A DNA stretch of 64,000 nucleotides from Cryobacterium sp. PH31-O1. Lineage in GTDB: Bacteria > Actinomycetota > Actinomycetes > Actinomycetales > Microbacteriaceae. The DNA lies in the NCBI RefSeq assembly GCF_030063455.1, contig NZ_JASITB010000005.1, positions 124,001 to 188,000 on the forward strand. The letters are read 5' to 3'. Below the pieces are notes generated by a model. It was not told the origin of the DNA and made no database searches. It was given only the letters and a program-made list of their open reading frames with translations. Shown here one piece after another: positions 24,824 through 34,690 of the stretch. The position numbers and the translations under genes are program-made. Position 1 is the first letter of the stretch, and every line of letters begins with the position of its first letter.

Positions 24824-27124
24824 ATGACACGCTCAGCTCCGATCGAAGACATCAACGAAGATAATCTCGTTGTCACCGCGCCCAAAACCCATGCGGCGGG
24901 TGTTGAAGCCGTGGTCGTGGCGCTCGATCGCGGCATCGCCCAGGCCGGTGTCGGGCGCACCGCCCGTTCGCTCCTGCGCCTCAACCAACGCGACGGCACC
25001 GACTGCCCCGGATGCGCGTGGCCGGAGTCCCAGGGACACCGCAAGACCGCCGAGTTCTGCGAAAACGGCGCGAAGGCCGTCGCGGAGGAGAGCACACTGC
25101 GCACGGTGACGCCAGAATTCTGGGCCGAGCATTCCATTGCCGAACTTGCCACCAAGACCGAGTACTGGCTCGGCAACCAGGGCCGAATCACGCACCCCGT
25201 CGTCATTCGACCTGGCGACACCCACTACTCGCAGATCTCCTGGGACGACGCCTTCGAACTCATCGGCGAGCAGATTCGTGCCACCGTGCCCGACCGAACC
25301 GTGTTCTACACCTCCGGCCGCACCGCCAACGAGTCGGCGTTCATGTACCAGCTCTTCGCCCGGTCCATCGGCACCAACAACCTGCCGGACTGCTCCAACA
25401 TGTGCCACGAATCCTCTGGCTCTGCGCTGAACCCCACGATCGGTATTGGTAAGGGCACCGTCTCACTCGAGGACATTCATCAGGCCGAGCTCATTATGGT
25501 GGTGGGCCAGAATCCGGGCACCAACCACCCACGTATGCTGTCGGCCCTGGCGGAATGCAAGGACAACGGCGGCAGAATCGTGGCGGTTAATCCGCTGCCG
25601 GAGGCCGGGCTGTTCAACTTCATGGATCCGCAGACGCCCAAGGGCGTCGTCGGTAAGGGTACAAACCTGGCAGATGAGTTTCTGCAGATCAAGGTCGGCG
25701 GTGACCTGGCCCTGTTCCAGGCGCTCGGTCACCTGCTGCTTGAAGAGGAGGCACGGGTTCCCGGGTCGGTCATCGACCATGAGTTCGTCGCCGCGAACAC
25801 CGACGGGATCGAGGCCTATCGCGCTGCCCGTTCGGTGATCGACTGGGACGAGACGAAGAAGGCCACCGGGCTTGAACGTGCCGCGATCGAGAAGGTGGCG
25901 CAACTGCTCATCGCGAGCAAGGCCACCATCATCTGCTGGGCGCTCGGCCTGACCCAGCAGCCGCACTCGGTGAACACCCTTAAGGAGATCATCAACCTGC
26001 TGCTGTTGCAGGGAAACTTCGGCAAGCCCGGTGCCGGTGCCTGCCCGGTGCGCGGCCACTCCAACGTGCAGGGCGACCGCACTATGGGGGTCTGGGAGAA
26101 ACCGAAAGAGGACATGCTCGCCGCCCTCGACGCCGAGTTCGGTATCGTGTCGCCGCGTGAGCACGGTCTCGACTCCGTCGACACGGTGGATGCCTTCGTG
26201 CACGACCGCGTGGACGTGTTCGTGTCGATGGGCGGCAACTTCGCCCTCGCCTGCTCCGACACCGACATGCTCGAAAAGGCCATGCAGCGCGTTGGCCTCA
26301 CCGTGCACGTCTCCACCAAGCCCAATCGCTCGCACGTGATGCACGGCAAAATCTCGCTGATTCTGCCAACGCTTGGCCGCACGGATACCGATGACAAGCA
26401 TCCGTCTGGCCGCCAAGTGCTCTCCGTGGAAGACTCGATGTCGGTCGTGCGCACGACGCAGGGCCGCCTCGAGCCGGTCTCCGACCACCTGCTCGCCGAA
26501 CCGGTGATCGTAGCGCGCATGGCGCGGGCCACCCTCGGCGACGACCACGCGGTCAACTGGAAGGAAATGGCCGAGGACTACGACGTCGTTCGGGACCATA
26601 TCTCGCGGGTCATCCCCGGCTTTGCGGATTTCAACGCCCGCCTCAAGACCAAGAACGGCTTTGTGCTCCCCAACCCGCCGCGCGACACCCGCAGTTTCGC
26701 CACCGATATTGGCCTCGCCCGGTTTACAGTGAGCCCGATCGAGTACTTGTCGGCGCCAGAGGGTCACCTCATTTTGCAGACCATCCGCAGTCATGACCAG
26801 TACAACACGACGCTCTATGGGCTCGATGACCGATACCGCGGCATTAAGAACGGCCGTCGGGTCATTCTCATTCACGAAGATGATGTCACCGAACTGGGCT
26901 TTCAGGATCGCGACATGGTGGATGTGATCAGTACGTTTCAGGGCGTGGAGCGTCGGGCCGATACTTTTCGGCTCGTGGTCTATCCCACGCCGCGCGGCTG
27001 CGCGGCCGCATACTTTCCGGAGGCAAACGCGCTCATGCACCGCGAGCTCGTGGCCCGCGAGTCGAATACCCCCGGTTACAAAGCCATGACGGTGCGCTTC
27101 GTTCGAGCGGGCACCGCTGCCTGA
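24824..27124 (+). CDS. FdhF/YdeP-type molybdopterin oxidoreductase (formate dehydrogenase alpha-like)
   Basis: The 766-residue protein belongs to the molybdopterin oxidoreductase alpha group typified by YdeP. DGTDCPGCAWPE is near 64, FYTSGRTANESAFMYQLFAR near 167, and CSNMCHESSGSALNPTIG supplies the molybdenum-ligand cysteine instead of selenocysteine. LAECKDNGGRIVAVNPLPEAG and a C-terminal molydopterin-binding domain with TIRSHDQYNTTLYGLDDRYR follow. Only this subunit is present; no NAD-binding or membrane partner is adjacent. With fdhD, moaA and a formate-type transporter nearby, formate oxidation is likely but unproven. The ATG at 24824 fits an AGGA site better than the TTG 21 bp upstream. 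Confidence 0.87.
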   Translation: MTRSAPIEDINEDNLVVTAPKTHAAGVEAVVVALDRGIAQAGVGRTARSLLRLNQRDGTDCPGCAWPESQGHRKTAEFCENGAKAVAEESTLRTVTPEFWAEHSIAELATKTEYWLGNQGRITHPVVIRPGDTHYSQISWDDAFELIGEQIRATVPDRTVFYTSGRTANESAFMYQLFARSIGTNNLPDCSNMCHESSGSALNPTIGIGKGTVSLEDIHQAELIMVVGQNPGTNHPRMLSALAECKDNGGRIVAVNPLPEAGLFNFMDPQTPKGVVGKGTNLADEFLQIKVGGDLALFQALGHLLLEEEARVPGSVIDHEFVAANTDGIEAYRAARSVIDWDETKKATGLERAAIEKVAQLLIASKATIICWALGLTQQPHSVNTLKEIINLLLLQGNFGKPGAGACPVRGHSNVQGDRTMGVWEKPKEDMLAALDAEFGIVSPREHGLDSVDTVDAFVHDRVDVFVSMGGNFALACSDTDMLEKAMQRVGLTVHVSTKPNRSHVMHGKISLILPTLGRTDTDDKHPSGRQVLSVEDSMSVVRTTQGRLEPVSDHLLAEPVIVARMARATLGDDHAVNWKEMAEDYDVVRDHISRVIPGFADFNARLKTKNGFVLPNPPRDTRSFATDIGLARFTVSPIEYLSAPEGHLILQTIRSHDQYNTTLYGLDDRYRGIKNGRRVILIHEDDVTELGFQDRDMVDVISTFQGVERRADTFRLVVYPTPRGCAAAYFPEANALMHRELVARESNTPGYKAMTVRFVRAGTAA

Positions 27125-27208
27125 CCCGGCGCCACCCTCGCGCCGGCTGCGCCAGAGTTTCGCTACTGGCACCGCGGCGCAGCTCCCGCGCCGTCACATC
27201 GCTGGTGG

Positions 27209-28066
27209 CTACGCTACCGCGGCTGGCTCGGCATCCGCTCGACTGACAATGCGGTCTGCGCCGGCATAGATAACCATGGAGTCGCCGCGGAGGAAGCCGA
27301 CCAGGGTCATATCCACCTCCGCGGCGAACTCCGCCGCGAGCGACGATGGCGCCGAGACGGCGGCCAGCACCGGGATGCCGGCCATCAGGGCCTTCTGGGT
27401 CAGTTCGAAACTTGCCCGGCTCGACACCATGAGCACGGTGCCGGTCAGCGGCAGCCGATTCTCCTTGACCGCCCAGCCGATGACCTTATCGACGGCGTTG
27501 TGCCGTCCCACGTCTTCGCGCAGCACGAGCAGGTCTCCGGTAGCAGCGTCGAACAGGCCAGCCGCGTGAATGCCGCCGGTCTTCTCGAACACGTTCTGGC
27601 CGGCACGCAGCTGCTCCGGGAACGTCGTGAGCAATTCGGCGTCCACTCGCACCGGGTCATCCGTTATGACGAAGGCCGATTTGGTGCGCACGGCGTCGAT
27701 ACTCTCCTTGCCGCACAGACCGCAGGAACTGGTGGTCAGCAGCGACCGTTCCAAGCTCGGTGCGGGCGGCGCGACACCGGTGCCGAGGGTGACGTCGAGC
27801 ACGTTGTAGGTATTGACACCGTCGACCGCTCCCGCGCAGTACCGGGCGGTGTTGAAATCGTCGCCCTTGATGATGATGCCTTCGGAGACCAGAAACCCGG
27901 CCGCGAGGTCGATGTCGTTGCCGGGAGTGCGCATGGTGACGGCGAGGCGGCGGCCGTTCACGCGAATTTCCAGGGGTTCTTCGACCGCGAGCAGGTCCTC
28001 CCCGGCCAGGACTCCGGAGCCGACGGTGAGCCGGGTGATTTTGCGTCGCGCTGTGATTCTGCTCAT
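27209..28066 (-). CDS. fdhD: Formate dehydrogenase accessory sulfurtransferase FdhD
   Basis: The 285-residue protein has the FdhD pattern: LAVEEPLEIRVNGRRLAVTM, TPGNDIDLAAGFLVSEGI, the sulfur-transfer motif TTSSCGLCGKESIDAV (CxxC), and LREDVGRHNAVDKVIGWA near the C-terminus. FdhD passes sulfur from a cysteine desulfurase to the molybdenum cofactor of formate dehydrogenases. It is convergent with the YdeP-type gene, its probable client. The ATG at 28066 is used; an in-frame ATG nine codons earlier adds residues unlike the family. Confidence 0.92.
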   Translation of the reverse strand: MSRITARRKITRLTVGSGVLAGEDLLAVEEPLEIRVNGRRLAVTMRTPGNDIDLAAGFLVSEGIIIKGDDFNTARYCAGAVDGVNTYNVLDVTLGTGVAPPAPSLERSLLTTSSCGLCGKESIDAVRTKSAFVITDDPVRVDAELLTTFPEQLRAGQNVFEKTGGIHAAGLFDAATGDLLVLREDVGRHNAVDKVIGWAVKENRLPLTGTVLMVSSRASFELTQKALMAGIPVLAAVSAPSSLAAEFAAEVDMTLVGFLRGDSMVIYAGADRIVSRADAEPAAVA

Positions 28067-28215
28067 GCTGAAAGTCTGCCACGGGTCACGCATCTCAGGT
28101 AAAGCGCGCTAAACCAGAAGGTGGCGTACATAACTGCGGACTCGCCGGTTTAATGACGCCGAATTCATCGATTTGCTGGGGTTTGGGCTGAAATATCCGC
28201 AGTTCTGAACGAGGT

Positions 28216-28260
28216 ACTCCACCGCAGGGCAACTCCACCGCGGGGCAACTCCACCGCCGC
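28216..28260. repeat. Short 16-bp tandem repeat between moaA and fdhD
   Basis: ACTCCACCGCRGGGCA is present twice, followed by the first ten bases of a third copy, immediately beyond the moaA stop codon. The rest of the 200-bp gap between moaA and fdhD shows nothing recognisable. Confidence 0.75.
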
Positions 28261-28265
28261 GCCAG

Positions 28266-29384
28266 TCAACCCCCGATGTAGCTCATTTCAATCTTCTTCG
28301 CACCGGATGCCCGCAGTTCCCTGGTCTTGGCACTTCGCAACTGGGAATAGCGGTCGGTGCGATCCCGCCAGAGGTGCGCCATGACGGTGGAGAGCTCGGC
28401 ATCGGAGCAGCCGCCGCGCATGAGAGCCCGCAGGTCGTGGCCCTCGGTGGCGAACAGGCAGGTGAACAGCTTGCCGTCGGTCGATACTCGGGCGCGGGAA
28501 CAGGTCTGGCAAAAATTCTGGGTGACGCTCGAGATGACGCCGATCTCACCGCCGCCGTCTTGATAACGCCAGCGGCGGGAGGTCTCGCCGCTGTAATTCG
28601 GCGCGACCTCTTCGAGCGGCAGCTCGGCGTGGATGCGCGCGATCACGTCTTTCGACGGCACGACCGAGCCCATCTCCCAGCCGTTGCTCGTGCCGACGTC
28701 CATGAACTCGATGAACCGCAGAATATACGGGGTGTCCTTGAAGTGGCGGGCCATGGCCACGATGTCCTGGTCGTTCTTGCCGCGCTGCACGACCATGTTG
28801 ACCTTGATCGGGCCGAGCCCGACCGCTTCAGCCACGTCGATGCCGTGTAGCACCTTGGCCACCGGAAATTTCACATCGTTCATGGTGCGAAACGTGGTGT
28901 CGTCGAGCGAGTCGAGCGAAACCGTGACGCGCTTGAGGCCGGCATCCTTCAGCGCCTGCGCCTTCACGGCCAGCGCCGACCCGTTCGTGGTGAGCGCGAT
29001 GTCGATCTCACGACCGTCGGGCGTGCGGAGCTCGGCCAGCAGGGCGATGAGGTCTTCGAGCCCCTTGCGCAGCAGCGGTTCACCGCCGGTCAACCGAATC
29101 TTCTCGACTCCGTGCGCGACGGCGATGCGCGCCAGCCGGGTGAGTTCCTCGAAGCTGAGCAGTTCGTCGTGTTCCATGAACGCGAAGTCCCGGCCGAAGA
29201 TCTCCTTGGGCATGCAATACACGCAGCGAAAGTTGCAGCGGTCGGTGACGCTCAGGCGCAGGTCGTGCAGCGGACGGTTCATCCGGTCAGTCACGGAGCC
29301 GGTCGGGGTTTCAAGGTTCACCGGTATGTCCGCGCGCTCTCGATAGAAGCGCGGAACTGGTTCTGCAACATCGGCGCCGGTCAT
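28266..29384 (-). CDS. moaA: GTP 3',8-cyclase MoaA
   Basis: The 372-residue radical SAM protein has the N-terminal cluster motif [16 protein letters not shown] (CxxxCxxC) and [20 protein letters not shown]. The C-terminal second cluster contains [19 protein letters not shown], and the protein ends in the essential Gly-Gly tail (YIGG). It starts molybdopterin synthesis by rearranging GTP. Its cofactor would serve the YdeP-type and xanthine dehydrogenase-type enzymes in this window. Other moa genes are not adjacent. Confidence 0.95.
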   Translation of the reverse strand: MTGADVAEPVPRFYRERADIPVNLETPTGSVTDRMNRPLHDLRLSVTDRCNFRCVYCMPKEIFGRDFAFMEHDELLSFEELTRLARIAVAHGVEKIRLTGGEPLLRKGLEDLIALLAELRTPDGREIDIALTTNGSALAVKAQALKDAGLKRVTVSLDSLDDTTFRTMNDVKFPVAKVLHGIDVAEAVGLGPIKVNMVVQRGKNDQDIVAMARHFKDTPYILRFIEFMDVGTSNGWEMGSVVPSKDVIARIHAELPLEEVAPNYSGETSRRWRYQDGGGEIGVISSVTQNFCQTCSRARVSTDGKLFTCLFATEGHDLRALMRGGCSDAELSTVMAHLWRDRTDRYSQLRSAKTRELRASGAKKIEMSYIGG

Positions 29385-29602
29385 GTTTCCAGCCTAATCC
29401 TCGTGGCCAGCACGGGGCACGCCCAGAACACCGGTTCTAAGCGGATGCCGGGTTCCCCATCACTGCCTTGGCCGCCACCCGTGGCTAATTCAGGACATCC
29501 ATCGGTTTCTGAGGCAATCCGAGGTGAGATGGACGCGGTTCGGGCGGATTTCCTGCATTAGCCACACACACGCCTGAGCCAGGCACTGAGGGCAGACGCG
29601 GA

Positions 29603-29636
29603 ATGGCCCGGCCCGAAAATTTCCGGGCCGGGCCAT
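29603..29636 (-). terminator. Hairpin behind the formaldehyde dehydrogenase gene
   Basis: ATGGCCCGGCCCG (29603-29615) and its exact complement (29624-29636) form a 13-bp stem around an 8-nt A/T-rich loop, 13 bp after the fdhA stop codon on the minus strand. The downstream tract is only weakly T-rich, so termination may be partial or helped by other factors. Confidence 0.7.
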
Positions 29637-29649
29637 CCGCTGGTGTGGG

Positions 29650-30867
29650 CTAACCCTTGACGTAACCGTTCGGGTTCAGCACGTACTTTGTGGCTGCTCC
29701 GGCGTCGAACTCCTTGTAGCCGCGCGGGGCATCTTCGAGGCTGATGGCCTGGGCGTTGACGGCCTTGGCGATCTGAACCTTGTCGTGCAGGATAGCCATC
29801 ATCAGCTGGCGGTTGTACTTCATCACCGGGCACTGACCGGTCGTGAAAGACAACGATTTGGCCCAGCCGAGGCCCAACCGAATCGACAGCGACCCGACCT
29901 GGGCGGCCTTGTCCTCGGCACCAGGGTCACCCGTGACGTAGAGACCGGGGATGCCGAGGGCACCACCGGCCGCGGTGATCGTCATAAGCGAGTTCAGCAC
30001 CGTGGCCGGAGCCTCGTGGTCGGCGTCCTTGCCGTGGCCGCGCGCCTCGAAACCGACGGCATCGACACCGGCGTCAACCTCGGGAATGCCGAGAATCTGC
30101 TCGATCTGCTCCCCCGGCTCGCCCTTGGTGAGGTCGATCGTCTCGCAGCCGAAGCTGCGGGCCTGCGCGAGGCGCTCGGCGTTCATGTCGCCGACGATGA
30201 CGACGGCCGCGCCGAGCAGCTGGGCCGAGACGGCGGCCGCGAGGCCCACCGGGCCGGCGCCGGCCACGTAGACGGTCGATCCGACGCCGGCACCGGCCGT
30301 GTAGGCCCCGTGGAATCCGGTCGGGAAGATGTCGGACAGCATGGTGAGGTCCATAATCTTCTCGAGGGCCTGATCCCGGTCGGGAAACTTCAGCAGGTTC
30401 CAGTCGGCGTAGGGAACGAGCACGTATTCGGCCTGCCCTCCCACCCAGCCGCCCATGTCGACGTAGCCGTACGCGCTACCCGGACGGTCCGGGTTGACGT
30501 TAAGGCAAATACCGGTCTTGCGTTCCTTGCAGTTGCGACAGCGTCCGCAGCTGATGTTGAACGGCACCGACACGATGTCGCCCACCTTGATGAATTCGAC
30601 GTCTGGTCCGCACTCGACCACTTCGCCGGTGATTTCGTGACCCAGCACCAGGTTGCTCGGTGCTGTGGTGCGGCCACGCACCATGTGCTGGTCCGAGCCG
30701 CAGATGTTCGTCGTCACAGTCTTCAGAATGACGCCGTGTGGCACCTTGCGGCCAACGTTGGCCGGGTTGACGCCCGGACCGTCCTTGAGTTCGAACGTGG
30801 GGTAATCGATGTCGATGACCTCGACGACTCCCGCGCTCTTGTAGGCAACTGCTCTGTTCCCCGTCAT
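29650..30867 (-). CDS. fdhA: Glutathione-independent formaldehyde dehydrogenase
   Basis: The 405-residue zinc-dependent medium-chain dehydrogenase matches the Pseudomonas putida-type enzyme in length and pattern. NICGSDQHMVRGRTTAPSNL holds the catalytic-zinc cysteine, LGHEITGEVVECG follows, then the structural zinc site ISCGRCRNCKERKTGIC, and VYVAGAGPVGLAAAVSAQLL binds NAD. The enzyme oxidises formaldehyde to formate with tightly bound NAD. Next to formate-related genes it suggests a formaldehyde-to-formate-to-CO2 route. The gene stands alone between a PhoX-like gene and a terminator. Confidence 0.9.
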   Translation of the reverse strand: MTGNRAVAYKSAGVVEVIDIDYPTFELKDGPGVNPANVGRKVPHGVILKTVTTNICGSDQHMVRGRTTAPSNLVLGHEITGEVVECGPDVEFIKVGDIVSVPFNISCGRCRNCKERKTGICLNVNPDRPGSAYGYVDMGGWVGGQAEYVLVPYADWNLLKFPDRDQALEKIMDLTMLSDIFPTGFHGAYTAGAGVGSTVYVAGAGPVGLAAAVSAQLLGAAVVIVGDMNAERLAQARSFGCETIDLTKGEPGEQIEQILGIPEVDAGVDAVGFEARGHGKDADHEAPATVLNSLMTITAAGGALGIPGLYVTGDPGAEDKAAQVGSLSIRLGLGWAKSLSFTTGQCPVMKYNRQLMMAILHDKVQIAKAVNAQAISLEDAPRGYKEFDAGAATKYVLNPNGYVKG

Positions 30868-30991
30868 GAACTACCCTTCTCATTTATCTTCGCTGGCACG
30901 ATCGATGCCGACCTGACCCGCAGTGGATGATTGCCGCTGATAACGACAGCAGCCCTTTCACTCCATCACGGTTCCGAGAAATTACAATCAG

Positions 30992-33100
30992 TCAATTGTC
31001 AGTTTCTGCGCGGCTTGCGTCCTTCCAGACCTGCACAACGGATGGCCGTGGGCCGGCCCACGCGCCGGCCGGCGCGGTCGCCCCCAACGCAACATAGTCC
31101 GGGAATCGGCTGGACTGCGCGGCCCAGCTGCCGTTCTCCCCCGGGTGTTGCACGGCGACGTAGACCATCGACTGTTCAGAGCGGATGACCGGCCCACAGG
31201 TCTCGGCCTGCCGTGGCACCGCGAGGAACTGCTGAACCCGACCGCGCTCGGCCCCCGTCAGCGGCACCTTGAACAGGCCGTCGCAGAAGCCGATCGTGCT
31301 CGGGGCGCCGTCGGTGGAGATCCACAGGTTGCCCTCGGCGTCGAAGGCCACGTTGTCCGGGCAGGAGATGGGCGACACCTTCTCGATCGGAAAGCCGGCG
31401 AAGTAGGTGCTCGTGTTCGTCTTCGGGTCGCCGCAGACGAGCAGCAGGTTCCAGTCGAAGGTCACCGCGGTGGCATCGGAGCCGGTCTCGGTGATCTCCA
31501 CGATGTGGCCGTCGCGGTTGACCGCCCGCGGGTTGGGTTCGGTGGCGCCCTCCTTGCCCGGCAGGCCGCGGTCGGTGTTGTTGGTGCAGGCGACATATAT
31601 CTTGCCGGTCACCGGGCTCGGCTCGACGTCTTCGCAGCGGTCCATCTTGGTGGCGCCGACGGCATCCGCTACCAGGCGGGTGTTCACGAGGGCGTCGTCG
31701 GTGCTGAAGCCGGGCACCTGGCAAACGCCGTCGATGACGAGCGCCACCCACTGGCCGGTGCCGTCGAAGAGGCCGTCGGCGGGCAGTTGCCCGCTGCCGG
31801 TGATTTCGACGGCCGGCGAGTTGCCGGCGAAACGGGCCACGTAGAGGGAACCGCGGGTGAGCAGGGACTTGTTGTGGAGGCGTGCCTTCGGGCTCTTCTT
31901 CTTGTCGAACCGGTCGAAGGAGACAAACTTGTACAGGTAGTCGAAGCGCTCGTCGTCGCCCATATATGCGGCCACGTGACCGGTCTTTCCGACGATCACG
32001 TTGGCACCCTCGTGCTTGAATCGGCCGAGGGCCGTGTGCTTGACCGGGGGCTCGTTCGGTGCCTCCGGGTCGATTTCAACGATCCAGCCGAACCGATTGG
32101 GCTCGTTCTCGTTGCCGGCGACGGTGGCGTCGAACCGGTCGTCGACCTGCTCCCAGAGCCGGCCGGTGGGGCGGTCGGCCAGGCCGTAGCGGGCATCCGC
32201 TGGGCTGGTGCCGGTGGTGCGGAAGTACCCGTTAAAGTTTTCTTCACCCGAGAGCACTGTGCCCCAGGGAGTGGTGCCGCCGGCGCAGTTGCCGAGGGTG
32301 CCGAGCACGGTGCGGCCGGTGGGGTCTGCCCTGGTCTTCAGCAGATCACTGCCGGCGGCCGGACCGGTGACGGTGAACGGAGTGTTCGCGGTGATGCGCC
32401 GGTTGAGGCGGTCTCCCACCCGGTACGTCCACGGTTGGCCGGCGCGTTTGCGTTCGAGGGCGACCACGGACATGCCGTGGGCCATCATCGCGACGCGGCG
32501 CTGCTCATCCGCTTCGACCGGTGTGGTGGCGGGCGCGAACATGATGTTCTCATTGGTGTATTCGTGGTTGGTGACGAGGACGCCCTTGCGCCCCTTTCGC
32601 CCCTGGCCCTCGAGAATGTCGAGGTAGTCGTTGTTGTAGCCGAACTGGAGCGCCTGCGACGCGGCGCTCTGGTGCGCTGGGTCGAACCGATCGGTGGCGG
32701 CGAACAACGGGTCGCCCCAGCGGATGATGGGGTTCCAGGAGTACCCGGCGGGCACCGAGAAAGCGTCGACGGCCGCCGGAACCGGTGCGATCGGTGTGAA
32801 GGCGAGACCTCCACCGGCCCGACCACCCGCTGCGGCCAGAGCGGGAGCAGCCTGGCCAGACCCGAGCACGATCGCCGCGGCGCCGACGCCAACGCCAACG
32901 AGCAGGGAGCGACGGCTCAGGGCAGCGCCAACGATGTCGCGAAAATAGTCGTTCGTGCTCTCGTTGGGCACCGGGTGAAAGCAGGCATCCGCGCACTTGA
33001 GGTGGCAGGTGACGGCGCTGCGCTTGCCGAGGGTGTGACCCTGCATGGGAAGCAGCGGCAGTAATGGACGACCAGCGGCAGTGGATTCACGGTGCAGCAT
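30992..33100 (-). CDS. PhoX-like alkaline phosphatase (DUF839), Tat-exported
   Basis: The 702-residue protein has a long N-terminal region and a twin-arginine signal around residues 60-90 (LSRRSLLVGVGVGAAAIVLG, then AAPALAAAGG). The mature part shows the PhoX/DUF839 pattern: GYNNDYLDILEGQ, VLVTNHEYTNENIMF, GTVLSGEENFNGYF and RFDYLYKFVS. PhoX enzymes are calcium/iron-dependent phosphatases secreted to recover phosphate. The ATG at 33100 has a GAGGAG site 8 nt upstream. No phosphate-regulon box was recognised. The exact substrate is not deducible. Confidence 0.85.
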   Translation of the reverse strand: MLHRESTAAGRPLLPLLPMQGHTLGKRSAVTCHLKCADACFHPVPNESTNDYFRDIVGAALSRRSLLVGVGVGAAAIVLGSGQAAPALAAAGGRAGGGLAFTPIAPVPAAVDAFSVPAGYSWNPIIRWGDPLFAATDRFDPAHQSAASQALQFGYNNDYLDILEGQGRKGRKGVLVTNHEYTNENIMFAPATTPVEADEQRRVAMMAHGMSVVALERKRAGQPWTYRVGDRLNRRITANTPFTVTGPAAGSDLLKTRADPTGRTVLGTLGNCAGGTTPWGTVLSGEENFNGYFRTTGTSPADARYGLADRPTGRLWEQVDDRFDATVAGNENEPNRFGWIVEIDPEAPNEPPVKHTALGRFKHEGANVIVGKTGHVAAYMGDDERFDYLYKFVSFDRFDKKKSPKARLHNKSLLTRGSLYVARFAGNSPAVEITGSGQLPADGLFDGTGQWVALVIDGVCQVPGFSTDDALVNTRLVADAVGATKMDRCEDVEPSPVTGKIYVACTNNTDRGLPGKEGATEPNPRAVNRDGHIVEITETGSDATAVTFDWNLLLVCGDPKTNTSTYFAGFPIEKVSPISCPDNVAFDAEGNLWISTDGAPSTIGFCDGLFKVPLTGAERGRVQQFLAVPRQAETCGPVIRSEQSMVYVAVQHPGENGSWAAQSSRFPDYVALGATAPAGAWAGPRPSVVQVWKDASRAETDN

Positions 33101-33237
33101 TGGAGTGCTCCTCAGGACGATCTGAACCCCGAACTGGGGACAGACCCACCCTCCCGCCGATTTTCCTCCGGTTCAAGGCCGCCCGGTGTCTCGTCGCTGA
33201 ACCGAAGATGAACGCTTGGGGCTGCCGATCGAGCGAT

Positions 33238-34410
33238 CTATCGGGACTGGAGAAAAAGCGCGACGGCGTGCGCTGTGGTCTCGCGCACACGTTCGGCGGC
33301 GTGAGCCTGCAGGTCGTCGAGGGTCGACGGTCCCCCGGCGATCGAGAAGGCGGCCGTGACACCGGATGCCGCGGAGTCGGCCGCCGACAACTCCACCCGG
33401 CCGGCGATGACGACGACCGGGCATCCTGCCGAGGCCAGGCGTGCAACGGCCACGGCCACCTTGCCGCCGAGGGATTGGGAGTCGAAACTGCCTTCGCCGG
33501 TGAGCACGAGATCGGCGGAGGCCATTTTGTGGGCCAGGCCCACGGCATCCGCGACCAGGGTACTGCCGGGAACCAGTTCGGCACGCAGCAGCGGCACGAG
33601 GGTGGCCGGCATGCCGCCGGCCGCTCCGGCGCCGGGTCGGCCGCTCATGTTTTCACCGGTTTCGGCGAGCACGATCGCGGCCAGGCGGGCCAGGCCCGCG
33701 TCGAGCTCGGCGACGTCTCGTGGCTGCGCGCCCTTTTGCGGGCCGAACACGGCGGCAGCGCCAGCGGGACCGCAGAGCGGATTGTTCACGTCGACCGCGA
33801 CGCGCCAGCGCACCACGCGCGCGTGCGGGTGCAGTCCGGCCAGGTCGAGCGACGCGATCTGAGCCAAACCGGCACCACCCGGCGCGACCGGCAGTCCGGC
33901 GGCGTCCAGAAAGCGCACACCGAGTGCGGCGAGCAGGCCCGTTCCGCCGTCGGTGCTGGCGGAACCTCCGACGCAGAGCAGAATTTCCTCGACCTGTTGA
34001 TCGAGCAGTTCCCGAGCGAGCAGGCCGACCCCGTAGGTGTCGGCGCGCTGGGGCTGGGGTAAGGCATCCGCTACGAGAGTCAGGCCATTGGACTCGGCCG
34101 CTTCGATGAGCCCGGTGCGCCCGTCGGCGGAGGTAGCGTAGCGAGCCCGGCGGCTGCGACCGAGCGCATCGACGGTGAGCATGATGCTGGGCTCGACGCC
34201 CCAGACCGCGGCGATGGTATCGAGGGTGCCCTCGCCGCCGTCGGCCATCGGGCAAAGGGTGAGGTGCAGGACGGGTCGGCCGAGCGCGAGGCCGGCTTCG
34301 CGGGCTCCGGCGGCCATGGCGGCTGCGGCAGCAGCCGCACTGAGGCTGCCCTTGAACGAATCCGGCGCGATGACTATGGTGAGCGGCTTCCCTGTCGGAT
34401 GATTGTGCAT
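33238..34410 (-). CDS. glxK: Glycerate kinase
   Basis: The 390-residue protein begins with IVIAPDSFKGSLSAAAAAAA, the glycerate kinase N-terminus. It contains CPMADGGEGTLD, LCVGGSASTDGGTGLLAALG and DLVLTGEGSFDSQSLGGKV, all conserved in the GarK/GlxK family. It phosphorylates D-glycerate, linking glyoxylate or glucarate breakdown to glycolysis. No other glyoxylate-pathway gene lies beside it. It is upstream of phoX-like on the same strand, with 137 bp between them. Confidence 0.92.
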   Translation of the reverse strand: MHNHPTGKPLTIVIAPDSFKGSLSAAAAAAAMAAGAREAGLALGRPVLHLTLCPMADGGEGTLDTIAAVWGVEPSIMLTVDALGRSRRARYATSADGRTGLIEAAESNGLTLVADALPQPQRADTYGVGLLARELLDQQVEEILLCVGGSASTDGGTGLLAALGVRFLDAAGLPVAPGGAGLAQIASLDLAGLHPHARVVRWRVAVDVNNPLCGPAGAAAVFGPQKGAQPRDVAELDAGLARLAAIVLAETGENMSGRPGAGAAGGMPATLVPLLRAELVPGSTLVADAVGLAHKMASADLVLTGEGSFDSQSLGGKVAVAVARLASAGCPVVVIAGRVELSAADSAASGVTAAFSIAGGPSTLDDLQAHAAERVRETTAHAVALFLQSR

Positions 34411-34543
34411 TGGTTCAGGCTAGAACACAATCAGGCACAGGTTTAGGTGAAATCGACCCACAGCTATCGGCCGATACGGGCCTCGAACAGGTCGGGGACA
34501 GACGCCCATGGCGCATGTCGGTGGTGTGGCATACACTTTTCAC

Positions 34544-34616
34544 ATAGAAGATTTATTCTATAAATGTCGATCCCAACTTTACTTTGTTCGAACTTTATGG
34601 AAGATTTTTTTCTTCC
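34544..34616. promoter_or_regulatory. AT-rich palindromic control region upstream of DUF6504-dnaE2
   Basis: The 280-bp gap between glycerate kinase and DUF6504 contains an AT-rich island. In it are ATAGAA-N6-TTCTAT (34544-34561), the palindrome GTTCGAAC (34585-34592) and GGAAGA-T6-TCTTCC (34599-34616). The GTTCGA half resembles the actinobacterial SOS half-site, but the standard spaced TCGAAC-N4-GTTCGA box is absent. This is the probable promoter/operator region of the mutagenic polymerase unit. Confidence 0.45.
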
Positions 34617-34690
34617 CGTTCACCAGCATTTTTATGACAGCTGTGTGAACAGCCCAGTTATTTTCGCCTTCTCAGACCAGGGAGCCCGCC

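Noticed and set aside
25390..25430. Selenocysteine codon in the formate-dehydrogenase-like gene
   Set aside because: The metal-ligand position is an ordinary cysteine codon (NMCHESS), and no in-frame TGA occurs in the gene.
25463..27172. Minus-strand open frame of 569 codons opposite the YdeP-type gene
   Set aside because: His/Arg-rich shadow translation; the plus strand carries all conserved molybdopterin motifs.
34580..34595. LexA (SOS) box upstream of dnaE2
   Set aside because: Only the contiguous palindrome GTTCGAAC is present; the actinobacterial box needs TCGAAC and GTTCGA four bases apart.
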